Notes under the pieces: generated by a model
The model's database searches: none
What the model was told of the DNA's origin: nothing
The model's input: only the letters and a program-made list of their open reading frames with translations
Assembly: GCF_030704535.1 (NCBI RefSeq)
Contig: NC_081809.1
Coordinates: 1,472,501-1,536,500 of the forward strand
Reading direction: 5' to 3'
From: Vitis vinifera
Taxonomy: Eukaryota > Streptophyta > Magnoliopsida > Vitales > Vitaceae
Length of the DNA: 64,000 nucleotides
Shown here: in pieces, positions 17,701 through 28,020 of the stretch
Layout: every line of letters starts with the position of its first letter
Position numbering within the stretch: the first letter of the stretch is position 1
Made by a program: the position numbers and the translations under genes

Positions 17701-19752
17701 CCTAAAAAGAAATGGTCATCATCTCCACTGCCTTACAGGGTAGCACTTAAATCATTCCCAACAAGGATGAAAAATCTATGCCATGACAACAAGGTGATAT
17801 CTCTTTCCTTTCCCAAACCACGACCAACGAAATTCTCTCTACAAACACTCAATCCTAGAAGTCATCAAGTCCCAGCCAACAAAGTGTCCCTAGTTTCACA
17901 ATAATGAATCTAAGCAAAACTTCACACATTAAATAGCTCCAGATTTAGCTGTACAGAATGGTGAAATTTGTAGTAAACAGACAAGACAATTTCATTCCTA
18001 GCACATCTCTCCTTAGCAAGGACGCCTCATCTTCAAATAACTAAACTAACTAGAAAGTTTACCATCAATATATTGAATGTTCAATATATTGCATAACACC
18101 ATATCCAAGAGTGGAGAAAGATCAAAATGCAACTGTCTTCCCATACTTAGCGCATCTCTTTCAAAGCCCATTGGGAAACTCTGATGCACCCATTATTTTC
18201 ATCCATCCCATCCAAACAATTATATAGAAATTAGATATTATCCTGATTCTCGACAAGAGCCATGTAGATTGCAGACATGTGTAGGAAACTAACACTTATT
18301 GGGTGCCAATCTGACAAGACTTAGCATGTTCTCACCATGATCATGTAATGAGCATAGTGCCAATAATTTGCATGCCTTCAACAAAAGCAAACTACAGAGA
18401 GTTTGAAGGACAACTAGCTCATAGATATGAGCAGACATCACAGACAATCATTAACCTTTGAGCAAACTGATAGGGAATAAAATCCTTGGGGTGAACTACT
18501 CACCTTATGAAACACCCGATGCCCTTATCTATACCACTTAAGACTCTAAAAAATATAAATATGATGGACATGCATAGAACATAAAATGTTTGGTAATTGT
18601 GCATGTGCTGCACACACCTACCCCAGTTAATATTGTCTGTCATGAGTTACAATAATTTGTTATGTAGGCATGTATGAATCAAGTCAAAATCCATATGCAC
18701 ACAACCTAAAACTATTGTGAATCTATAGAAGGACAATGGAACCTAAATCAACTAATGAATTCTGCACCACAATCCTACAGCTTAGCCCTGCCTTTCCAAC
18801 TGTGAATACTCATGTCATTGCCATAACTACTAAACTATTTTGAATTAATGGTAGTTGATTAGACAAGAGTTCAATTGGTAATCTACTTATTTTTATCCCA
18901 TCCTTCTGCTTCACATCCTACAAAACCAAAAAGGCATCACAATGAAGCAAAAAACTTGAAGAGGAAACTTTTAGCAGAGTTTCATTAAACAGAGTTGAAC
19001 ATCACAGAGGACAATTTTTAAACACCAATGATCTGGTTTCCCTTATCCTCAGACCAAATTAATATAAAATCAGTGAGAAGCAGCAATGAGTCAAGTAAGC
19101 TTTTAGAGTGTGTGTGGACCAAAATAGTATAAAATCAGTGAGAAGAAGCAGCAATGAATCAAGTCAGATGTTTGAGTACATGCTTAACCCTAACAAAATA
19201 TTAGCACAAGCATGATAACAGCTTCAGGGACAAAAAAGGGGACTGCATTAGACCAATTGAAAAGCTCAATTGGGCTTGCAAACAATCATAAACTTGGCCA
19301 ACCATAAATACACCAAGCTTGAAAATGCTAATTGAGCTCTGGTCAAGTTCAAGCTGAATCTGATTCAACTGACCCAAGCTTCAATCAGTATACTTAATTC
19401 AGCTTAGGTCACTTGTCTGAAACCCTAAATATAAAAAGTTAGGATGAAAATCACTATTTTTGGTATGTGTGTAAGCATGCATGTGTAAGATGAAGTAAAC
19501 CTCAAAAGTTAAGGTATGACTTGAGCTATTCAGGATAATTTCAGCCTTGAGGTTGGTCCTCTACCCATATTCCATCATTTTATAAATCATGAGCAGATTA
19601 GAATATCACTATCATGTTAAGATGTCAACAACAAACCTGTAATAAATAATTTTCATGTTACTTTGCAAATTCTCGGCATTGAAAGTTGGCATATCATTTG
19701 TGGCCTCATTTGATTTCTTCTCAGATGCACCTGAATCATTGCGTCCAGCCAT
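14799..19752 (-). CDS. EMC6: ER membrane protein complex subunit 6 (EMC6)
   Basis: Four exons on the minus strand: 19752-19637, 16379-16184, 15463-15444 and 14829-14799, giving 120 residues, the expected length. EMC6 is a membrane subunit of the ER insertase that inserts tail-anchored and multipass proteins. The reading starts MAGRNDSGASEKKSNEA, continues through NLQSNMKIIYYSRTFLSIIG and AKFSVHSYFDSWNRIILDG, and ends SFVLFWTLAYDIVHIF. Two or three hydrophobic segments are visible. Exon 3 is only 20 nt; without the splice to exon 4 the frame ends after five foreign residues. A 5' UTR intron is likely, with acceptor just before 19770 and donor near 20480. Intron 1 is 3.26 kb and contains a decayed LINE. 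Confidence 0.93.
16980..17660 (-). mobile_element. Decayed LINE RNase H domain inside EMC6 intron 1
   Basis: Minus-strand fragments in shifting frames spell the RNase H signature of plant non-LTR elements in the correct order: WSMPPKGYSKLNFDG (from 17437), GISRVLRD, then KGFAIEAKILVLLNDLK, and finally a C-terminal ADLLMNPLVSFVGNFLPP-like piece near 16990. Upstream, an LWNSIN-like linker near 17530 also resembles LINE sequence. Frames are broken by many stops and indels, so this is an old insertion. The open frame at 16732-17202 is part of this relic or chance, not a gene. The full limits are not visible. Confidence 0.6.
17661..19636 (-). other. Remainder of EMC6 intron 1
   Basis: Non-coding. 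It may be the decayed body of the LINE, but I could not read reverse transcriptase motifs. It includes a 12-bp inverted repeat (CAATATATTGAA and complement, 18066-18092) and a short tandem duplication of about 65 bp near 19053-19175 built on a TATAAAATCAGTGAGAAG core. Confidence 0.4.
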
Positions 19753-21668
19753 TTTCTCCTTTTGACCTAAATTTATCACCCAAAAAAAAAAAAAATCCAA
19801 AAACAAAACTAAAGGAATTAATTTATTTGGCACTTATCATATTCCACACTCAACCATGCTGAGGCATGAAGCAGATCTATTGGAGAATATGCAACAGAGC
19901 AGCTATGTAGGATAACGATCCAAAGATCATCTAAGACAGCAAATTAAATCTTCAAAAAGGGAGTAGGCAATGAACTAAAGAAAAAAAAGTAATAGAATAT
20001 TGGGATTGGTTGGATACTGAATTCAATTGTCAGACTTGGAAAATTTTGGTCGGAAAACATAGAAATTCAAAATTTTCAATAAAAAATATATATAGTGAAA
20101 TATACATTGACATTCACAGATATGGACATCGGCATGATATTTGATATAATCAGACTCGCACAACTGAAGCTACCGACAAAAGCACATAAATCAGACACAA
20201 AACCCTAACTGTGCAGCGAAATGAGCGAAACTCCGAAATTTTGCTGAACCATAAATCCGGACAAAATGTTGTGAGATTCAAGATCTCACAGAAATAGAAA
20301 GTGAATATTATTTGTTTTAAGAGATCCGAAATCTATGACTCTAATGTTATTCGATTGAAAAGAAAAAAAACACCACAATAACAAACAACAAAAAATCGAA
20401 CATACGATGCGCATCTCATCGTGCTCAGAATTTCACATTGGAGGCTACTGTGAAGAACAAAGAAGCTAGGGTTAGGGTTACCTGGTGAAGAAGGTGATGC
20501 TCGATTCCCTTCTTCTCTCTTTTCTCTATCTTGGATTGAGCCCGAATTTTTCTTCAACTTCAATTGATATTTACAAGGGAATAGAAAGTGAGGCAGAGGT
20601 AGGGGCGTAAGAGTGATTTTCCTAAATACAAGGGACAATAGTAATAATAATAATAATAATAATAATGGGGACTCCATAGAAATAATAGATTTTTTGAGAA
20701 GTTAAAGTTTTCAATTTTAGAAAATAATCCTTTTCACATGCACTTTAAGATTGATTTTAATGATAATTTTAAGGTAACCTTTTTGGTTACTAGACCAATG
20801 CTCCCCACATGGATTTTTTTATTTTATCTTTAAACATTTTTTTTACAATAGCTACACATTTTCTCTTAAAAATGTTAAATTTTCTTATTGTTAAATTTTC
20901 TTATTAATATAAAATAAAAATTTAATCATACCTCTAACTTTTTGCTTAGTTAAAAAATTTTATTTTTTATTTATATAAAATAAAAAATAAAATATATTTT
21001 TCATTTAATAATTTATATTAATTTTCTCATCTTATAAAATATATTTTCCTATTTTAATTATACTTTCATCACACTTACCTTAAACTAAAAGAGAGTGATA
21101 TTTTTTTTTTTATCTTAGCAGTATTTTCAACATACATCAGTGTTTGTATTTAGTTGATTGGATTATAGGGGGACCGAATAAGAATGAGGTGAGATTGCTA
21201 ATTTGGAGTTTATTTTTAATCCTTCATATGAGTGATTTAAAAATCTCGTGTATTAACATAAGATATACTTATCCAAATATTTTAAAATCCCATATCATTT
21301 TTTCTTGATAGACTAAACCCGAATGAGCTCTAATTTAGATTACTAGTGGTTAGAGATAAGTAATCTGAAAATATTTAGAAAATAATAAAAATGATTAAAG
21401 AAAGTTATTTGAAAATATATATATTTTTTTGTTTTAATGAATAGAAAATGATTTATTTGGAGAATAACAAAAACTATATAATCTATTTTAGGTGATAATG
21501 TTTCACGTGATTGGCACAGGCTTTTATAAACCCTCTCCTTTGATCACAAAGGCTGAAGCACTCATTTTTATTATCATATTATTTAAACCTGACGAAGGCA
21601 CAAACTTGATACGGACAGAGATACGGCAGACAGGAACACACAGCTCCTGATTGCTTATGCTACAAATC
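19753..21668. other. EMC6 5' UTR/promoter and AT-rich spacer
   Basis: About 19753-20600 holds the probable EMC6 5' UTR intron and leader. A telo-box-like sequence (CCCTAACCCTA on the minus strand, about 20467-20479) lies at the splice donor. A (TAA)n microsatellite sits at about 20639-20666. The rest, to 21668, is A/T-rich with no gene, apart from the 3' UTR of the next gene just below 21668. Confidence 0.45.
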
Positions 21669-22754
21669 CTACAACGCCTTGGACTTCTGTAAAAAAGACC
21701 TAGCAATTCTCCCGTTGGCTCCTTGAGGGTAGAATCCCCCTGGATTACGTTCGCTACCTCCCCCATACACTATTCTCAGAATCTCCTCTGGCTTTCTAGC
21801 ATAAGCAAGCGAGAACTTGTCTCCCGCTAGCACATTCCCCCTACTTTTTCCCTCGGCGCCGCGAACTGGAGGCACCACAAGCCCTTCGTCTTTCAACCCC
21901 GACTTTCCCAGATTATTCCTCAGGTTCGAGATCCGATACGTGAAGTCTGCAACAGTTATGCCATATGGGTGGACCTTTGCTGCCGCCTTCCTGTAGAGCA
22001 GGGCTCGGATCACTGCATCTTGGCCTGACTCCACGCCCAACAGGCCTGCAACTAGCTGAAACGCGGCGTAGATATAAGTATATACGCATGAGCTTGCAAA
22101 TGGGGTGAGTGAATTAAGTTGGATTTTGGATTTTGATGCATACCCTTTTGGAAGCAGCACCTTGGAGGTTTGGATTTGTGCCCACGTATCCAGTGAGTCC
22201 CACGTACGGAATGACGTACGATGCGAGAAGGAAGTTGAGTCCGTTGGCGTAAGGGTCAAAGGGGGGATTCAGAGGCTTGCCAAATGCGCTGTTCATGACA
22301 TCTGCAAATGACGCTGCACTCAGATTCAACAATGGCCGAGGGAACCCCTTTACTTTGCTCTGAATCGCCCTGAAACCAAAAAGAAAAATCAAACACTGGA
22401 ACTAAAAATCGCGACAGATAAAAAGAAAGAAAGATTGGAGGAGGAGAAGAAGAACCTCAGGTGTCCGATTTCTTGGAGAGCGAATTGGTAGATGACATCT
22501 CTGATGAATGGGTCGAGAGTAGCCTTTCTTGCACCGACTGGTGGTGGACCTCCCTTGCTGAGATTCGCAGCTACTGTGTCTAACCCATATCCCTGAGATC
22601 CCCACAAAAAGAATTCAGCCTCAAGAAACTCTAAATTCAAAGGAAACTCGACGAGATCTATGTCAGATTCCGGCACAGAGCCTCCATAGGAGATTGGGAG
22701 GAGGACGAGGAAGACGATGAGGGAGGCGGTGGTTAGAGAAATGTGCGATGCCAT
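21669..22754 (-). CDS. Desiccation-related PCC13-62-like ferritin-like protein
   Basis: Three exons, 22754-22456, 22369-22144 and 22055-21669, give 303 residues, close to the usual length of about 310. The N-terminus (MASHISLTTASLIVFLVLLP) is a clear signal peptide, so secretion to the wall or apoplast is expected. The family motifs SDIDLVEFPLNLEFLEAEFF, HLRAIQSKVKGFPRP, LNFLLASYVIPYVGLTGYVG and GVESGQDAVIRALLY are present, defining a Ferritin_2-type four-helix domain. Homologues were first known from resurrection plants, where transcript rises on drying and ABA. The catalytic function is not established. The nearby upstream ABRE-type motifs agree with stress control. The alternative donor near 22456 is supported by phase and by the R/A-I-Q junction. 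Confidence 0.92.
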
Positions 22755-22802
22755 GGCTTCCGGCTCTGGGTTGCGGTGATGAAGATACGATAGTCGACTT
22801 CC

Positions 22803-22811
22803 ATATTAATA
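22803..22811 (-). promoter_or_regulatory. TATA-like box of the PCC13-62-like gene
   Basis: On the minus strand the sequence TATTAATAT lies about 50 bases upstream of the ATG, which is consistent with a TATA element and a very short 5' UTR. Not experimentally supported. Confidence 0.45.
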
Positions 22812-22843
22812 GCAGAAACTGGACACTTGTGCGTAAGAACATG

Positions 22844-22896
22844 GACACGTGGCGGAAGGAAATCGCATCAGTCAAAACTTTGAATTGACACGTGGA
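22844..22896 (-). promoter_or_regulatory. Pair of ABRE/G-box motifs upstream of the PCC13-62-like gene
   Basis: Two CACGTG cores occur at 22846-22851 (context GACACGTGGC) and 22889-22894 (context GACACGTGGA), 92-140 bases upstream of the start codon. ACACGTGGC is the standard ABA-response element bound by bZIP (ABF/AREB) factors, and two copies close together usually work as a unit. This fits the desiccation-related product. Confidence 0.65.
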
Positions 22897-22899
22897 AAT

Positions 22900-23996
22900 C
22901 ATCACTTACTTCCAATGTAATGGTGCGTAAGAGTTATGCTACTGTGCAGACAGCCCACGGTAGTAAATTTCAAAGGAGGATTGATCTCGGAACTTGAAAG
23001 TCAAACTGAAGTACGATTGATGTTACAGCGTCCGATTTGATTACGAGTATAGTTTCCCACCGTACATATCCTACATCCAGCAGCTTCGAATCAATTTTTT
23101 TTTGTCATCCACACTTTTTTTTCTCCCATGCTTTACAATCTCAAAGGCATGAACCCCGGCAAGAAATATGTGATATGAAAAATAATTATTTTAAATGGTA
23201 TTAATGTCTTTGTTTTTTTAACATAAATATATTTTTTATTTAAAATTTTCATTATAAATTTCGCATTAAATTGTTTTTTTTACATCATTATACCGTGATT
23301 TCGTTTCTAATAAATTGTTCCGTGATTTTTGTGAAAATAAGCAAGCTTATCGCTTATATTGTTCAAAATTTTGTTTGATAAGGAAATAGGTTATTTAGAC
23401 ATTCAATTCTCTATCAAAATATAAAATTGACCATTCCTTTAATTTCAACTATACTATAATTAAATTTTATTTATACCAATTCATTTATCAAGAACTTAAT
23501 TTTCATTTAATTAAAAAAAACATGATATTAGAAAAAGAAAGAGTAAACTTGAGAGAAAAAAATTGGATATGAGTAATAAGAGATAAATTAAAAATTGAGA
23601 AAAATAAATTAGAAAGTAAATAAAGAAGGATGGAAACGTTTAAAATGAGTATTTGAGGAAGGAAGGGACTCAGGGTTTGGAAGCTGATAAAGTAAAAATT
23701 AAAAAATACCTTTTATATGCATGGGATATGATTTAATGGTAAAAAATTAAAAATATTATAATTTTAAATAATTTTTTGATTTTAAAATAAGTTTTTTATT
23801 TAAAAATAAATATTAAAATTTTAAAATTTAAATTTTAAATTAAAATTATGATTTTAATTTAAAATTTTAATTTGAAACTAATTTTCTGATTTTCAAATAA
23901 AATTTTAATTTTTAAATAATATATAAATTATTATTTTTATTTTTATAATTATTTTAAATTTTAATAATTTATAAAATATATATTTATAACATCAAT
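22900..23996. other. AT-rich spacer left of the retrotransposon block
   Basis: No gene. From about 23730 to 23990 the DNA is almost pure A/T with many AAATTTTAAA-type inverted repeats, which may mark a decayed MITE or a nucleosome-poor spacer. The copia LTR begins at 23997. Confidence 0.4.
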
Positions 23997-24584
23997 TGTT
24001 GGATTTAAGGGTATGGAAACAAAAGACTAGCCCAAAAGACAAACAAAGAACATAATGAATAAGAAGAAAAACCTATCAACTGATGCGTAACAAGCACTGT
24101 TCTTGAAATAGATCCACCCTCCTCGAAAACGAACTTGGTGCACTAGGGTACCAGTGGTCTACCTCCAGGATTCAACAACCAAATCTCGCATTGGGTGCAC
24201 TTTATAAGCGAGATGTGTACAACTCGGGTTTTGAATAAATTCCTCTAGAAGGATGTATGAAAAAAACTCTCTGAAACTCTTTTTAAAAATTCTCTAAAAA
24301 ATTACTATTCATATGTAGAGAGTAAGGGGTGACATGGGCACTAACACAATCCCAATGGGAATCTACTTGTAATCAGAACAAGACTCAAAGTGGAAGGAAA
24401 TTCTTCTTATAAAAGGAATGAGACTCTACTAGCACAATCCCAATAGGACTTTTTCCAAAAATATAACATTAATAGAATAAAATAAAATAAAATAAAAATA
24501 ATTCCCAATATGACTCTTCTTAAAAATATAAGACTAATAGAATAAAATAAAATAAAAATAAAAATTATTTACACTATTCCTACA
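23997..24584 (-). repeat. Copia 3' LTR (intact copy)
   Basis: 588 bp running TGTTGGATTT to TTCCTACA on the plus strand, thus TG...CA in both senses. It contains A-rich AATAA/AAATAAAAT microsatellites near 24475-24560. A purine-rich stretch (TGTAGGGGAT on the minus strand, 24585-24594) directly precedes it in element orientation, as a polypurine tract should. Confidence 0.8.
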
Positions 24585-25125
24585 ATCCCCTACAAAGTGT
24601 AAATGTAATTTTTTTTTTTTTTTTGAAGAAAAAAGAATCCAATGCATTAGTTCTAGTGCCCAAAGGCTATGAACCAGTCTTAGGACAAATAAGTATTGAA
24701 TCACAAAATACGGTGAAAATAAATTTCTATGAATCAGTGTTTCTTGATGTAACTCGAGGGACTTTTATTCACATTGGTTTTCTCAACTTCACTATGAGCT
24801 GTACAAAATGGGTTGGCACAAATAGGCCATGTGCCCTGCTTGGATATTCATGAGAGCTCTAGAAAACTTGTCTAAGTTCTTATAGGAAGCGACCCTACCT
24901 CCACTTTCATATAAGGGAATCCATCAAGTATGTTCTGCATTTAAACATACCATCCATAAGGAATATGGTATTAATTAAGAGTAAACACTCAACCTTAATC
25001 AATGTAGAATACGTTCTATCTATACCATATGGATGGACTATCATACAATTAGAGTTGATAAAGCACCTCAAGTCAACAAGTGATTTGTTATTACCCATAT
25101 GAACCTACCTCATGGAATTTCCACT

Positions 25126-26397
25126 CTAATAGGTTGGGTTACCACCACTCTTGACTTCTATAATAGGCATAAGCCTTATCTCCTTCGATGTTTCTTCCAC
25201 TAGTTTCTTATTTATTGGTTTGGTCAAAGGATTGGACAAATTCAATTCTAACCTTACAAATTCTAGGGATATAACCCCTGTTTCAAGGGGCTGCCGCACA
25301 ATATTGTGTCTTAGGCGTATATGCCTGTTCTTCCCATTAAATATTTCACTCTTAGCCTTAGCAATTGCAGTTTGACTATCACAACGCATAGACACAGACG
25401 GGACTGGTCTCGTTTATAAAGGGATATTTGCTAAGAGGTTTCTAAGTCACTCAACCTCCATAGTAGATCGAGTAATGCAAATTCGCTTGGCAGACTTCCA
25501 AGAAACTACACTCCTACCAAAGATGAAAACATATCCACTAGTGGATTTCACCACATCTGAATCTGAGATCCAATTTGCATCACTAAATCCTTCAAGGACA
25601 CTTGGAAATCCACTAAAGCACAAACCATAGTTAATGGTGCCTCTCAAATACTTAAGGAAGAGATGAACAATAGTCCAATGGACCTGATTAGGACTTTGGG
25701 TGTACCGACTCAATCTACCTACTACATAAGCAATGTCAGTTTTGGTACAATTCATTAAGTACATTAGGCTCCCTATGATATGAGCATACTCTATTTGGGC
25801 AACACTATGTTCTTTATTTTTCTTCAGTTGTGAACTGGGATAATAAGGAGTTGGCACTGATTTACAATCAAAGTGTTCAAACTTCCTTAGGATATTTTCA
25901 ACATAGTGTTCTTGAGAAAGTTTAAGTCCATTAGGTGTTCTATTTATTTTAATTCCTAGAATCACATTTGCCTCTCTTAGGTCTTTCATATCAAACTTAG
26001 AACCTAGGAATTTCTTGTAAGGTATTCTATTTTGAATATAACATGCGGATAGGATAGCTTATTCCCACAAGTTCAAGGGTGCTCCTGAACTTACCAACAT
26101 TGCATTAAAAGTTTTAGGACCCAATTTTCGTTTTTTAAGTTCATGGAGAAGAAATTTAGCTAAACACCCCCACACTTTTAGGTATGCTATGTTAGGTGCA
26201 TAACCCTTCCACAACTCATCAGGAGTTTTACCAGTTTTCCCAGGTTGGTAACAGATGAGAACCATCTTCTGGTTTTGGGTCAGTCAAAATATGTCCCAAG
26301 TTCACTACATCAATTGTAGAGAACTCTTAAAGAATGTCTCATTGAAGGGATCAATGTTAGAGGTGTCAGGACGAGTGTGAACTAGGGAAGCTTCCAT
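25126..26397 (-). pseudogene. Copia polyprotein relic (gag start, IN end, RT/RNase H)
   Basis: From 26397 downward the relic reads a gag-like start (MEASLVHTRPD), then jumps to the integrase C-terminus (TPDELWKGY...YLKVWGCLAKF, 26059-26265). Next come the reverse transcriptase tail (YVENILRKFEHFDCKSVPTP, IIGSLMYLMNCTKTDIAYVV) and RNase H (SDANWISDSDVVKSTSGYVF, SWKSAKRICITRSTMEVE, 25447-25989). The RNase H end (SEIFNGKNRHIRLRHN, 25126-25395) follows in another frame. Most of gag, protease, the integrase core and the N-terminal RT are missing, and frameshifts separate the pieces. It cannot be active. Confidence 0.85.
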
Positions 26398-26398
26398 T

Positions 26399-26499
26399 TG
26401 GATTTAAGGGTATAAAAACAAAAGACTAGCCCAAAAGACAAACAAATAATAGAATGAATAAGAAGAAAAACTTATCGACTGAGGCGTGACAAATACTGT
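26399..26499 (-). repeat. Copia 5' LTR, left piece (interrupted)
   Basis: It matches the first ~100 bases of the LTR at 23997-24584 and stops at the gypsy insertion. The terminal ACA of the LTR is missing and the next bases are ATGGAAGC, so the primer-binding site and leader have been lost by deletion. The last five bases, ACTGT, are the gypsy target duplication. Confidence 0.75.
26495..26499. other. Gypsy target-site duplication, left copy (ACTGT)
   Basis: ACTGT directly precedes the left LTR and is repeated at 36995-36999 directly after the right LTR. Joining the flanks at this duplication restores continuity with the uninterrupted copia LTR. Confidence 0.9.
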
Positions 26500-27314
26500 T
26501 GTTGTCACCTCGCGTATCCTGTAGTCCACGTTGCTGCTAGATGGATGGACACGTGATTCTCAACACACAAGGGGTTCTTGATTCAGCGGTTGCACCTGCA
26601 AAAGGCATCCGGACAGGGTGTCCGGACGCACCCTCCGATGGTTATGTTAGCCATGGTCAGAGAGAGAGAGAGATAAATAAATCAGTTGTCCTTTTACTAG
26701 ATATCCAGAGATTACCAGGGGGGATCAGCCTTTTCTTCTTCGTGTGAAGTCATATATATACAGCTTCAGGGGTACTGCTCCTTTCATTAATGGTGAGAAG
26801 ATATTTTATGTTGTGATGATGATAATAGGTGTCAGTAGGAGCACTATCATCCTATGAACGGTTGTCAGAGACCATGGTAGGTGATGCGGCTGTCAGAGAT
26901 CGTGGGAAGCGATTATGTAGAATGATCGTGGGAAGTGACTTGCTGTCACTTCCTCTTGTCTTCTCATTCTGCAGGTGATGGGATGTGGGCCATGGCTGCT
27001 TGTTGTGATTGCGTGTAAGACTCGCTTTACTTTAATTGACCATCCCGACAATTTATATCCGGATGGATCATGCTGATTATCCGGATGTGTTGTGGAGACT
27101 ATCCGGGTGTCTACGCTCTGCCAGCGTCGTTTGCTCTTCCTTGGATAGGAGAAGCTGAAACGTCGTTTGTCTTTCCTTGAGGGGTTCCGGATAGGATAGC
27201 CGCACCATGCATATCTTTAGGGGAATCCGGATGATGATGGTCCGGCTGATAACACGTGCCACGCGTCACCATGAGCTGCGTGCCACGTGTTTCCCAAGGG
27301 GAGGGGTCCCTACA
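26500..27314 (-). repeat. Gypsy 3' LTR
   Basis: 815 bp, TGTTGTCACC to GGTCCCTACA. It is almost identical to 36186-36994, except for three substitutions and a 6-bp insertion close to the end (GGGAGG context near 27300). It contains several TCCGGAT motifs, which recur through the element, and an AG microsatellite near 26660. Confidence 0.93.
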
Positions 27315-27330
27315 TTGCCCCCCTTTTTAA
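27315..27330 (-). other. Gypsy polypurine tract
   Basis: On the minus strand the sequence TTAAAAAGGGGGGCAA lies immediately before the 3' LTR (TGTAGGGACC). It is the plus-strand primer site for reverse transcription and confirms that the left LTR is the 3' LTR. Confidence 0.8.
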
Positions 27331-27545
27331 CTTGCCTATTTTGCCCAAAAAATGGGCGGGTTAAAAATAACTGGGTTTTTGAAAATTGAAAAAGTCCATT
27401 CGTCTAACTTGGCCACGTGGCGAGTGGGGGTGCGGAAGCCAAAAAAGGCATTTATGGCGAGCCGCCGACCCTGTGTATCCCCAGGCAATATGTCGTTTCA
27501 ATGATAACATGGCTGTTGGTTTGCCTTTCCGAGGGGCTGTCCTGC

Positions 27546-27553
27546 TATAAATA
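27546..27553 (+). promoter_or_regulatory. TATA box for the antisense gene of the gypsy element
   Basis: TATAAATA in the element interior, on the plus strand, about 475 bases upstream of the antisense ATG. A start near 27576 would leave a 5' UTR of about 445 bases. It lies outside the LTR, so the antisense gene may have its own promoter. Confidence 0.55.
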
Positions 27554-28020
27554 GGGTACTGTACCTCTTTTTGCAATTTTTCCTACTGCATTCTCTTGAG
27601 AGCCTTTCTTCTTACTGCTTTTTCCTGCGTCCTTTGCTTCTCTGAGACAAACTTCGAAAGCTCTTTTTGTACCGGTGCTTTTGTATCGCGACTTTGTTGG
27701 TTTGCTGCTGGTGATTTTGTATCAAGGCGGTACCCGTTCTTCTTCTTCGGTGCTGTATTTGGTACGTATCTCTTTGCTACTGCCGTTCCTTTGGTTGCGT
27801 TTGCTGGTTCTTTACACTTGTTTTCTGGCTTGCTTGGGCGTTGTTTTGGACGAGTCGTTTGCAATTGTTGTTGAATGTTGGTACTTTGTTGTTGTTTGAA
27901 GGGGTTTTTGAGGGGTTTTTCTGACTGTTTTGGGTTAGGGTTTGTGTATTTTCAGACTGCTTGGTTTGATTCGTTGTATTGCTTTTGTATGTAGATTTTG
28001 ATTTAGTTTTGTGGTAAAAA

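Noticed and set aside
20467-20479. Telomere-like CCCTAACCCTA
   Set aside because: Only one and a half units; a telo-box in a plant 5' leader rather than an interstitial telomere.
27583-27899. Several open frames on both strands upstream of the antisense gene
   Set aside because: They lie in the presumed 5' UTR between the TATA box and ATG and have no domain similarity.
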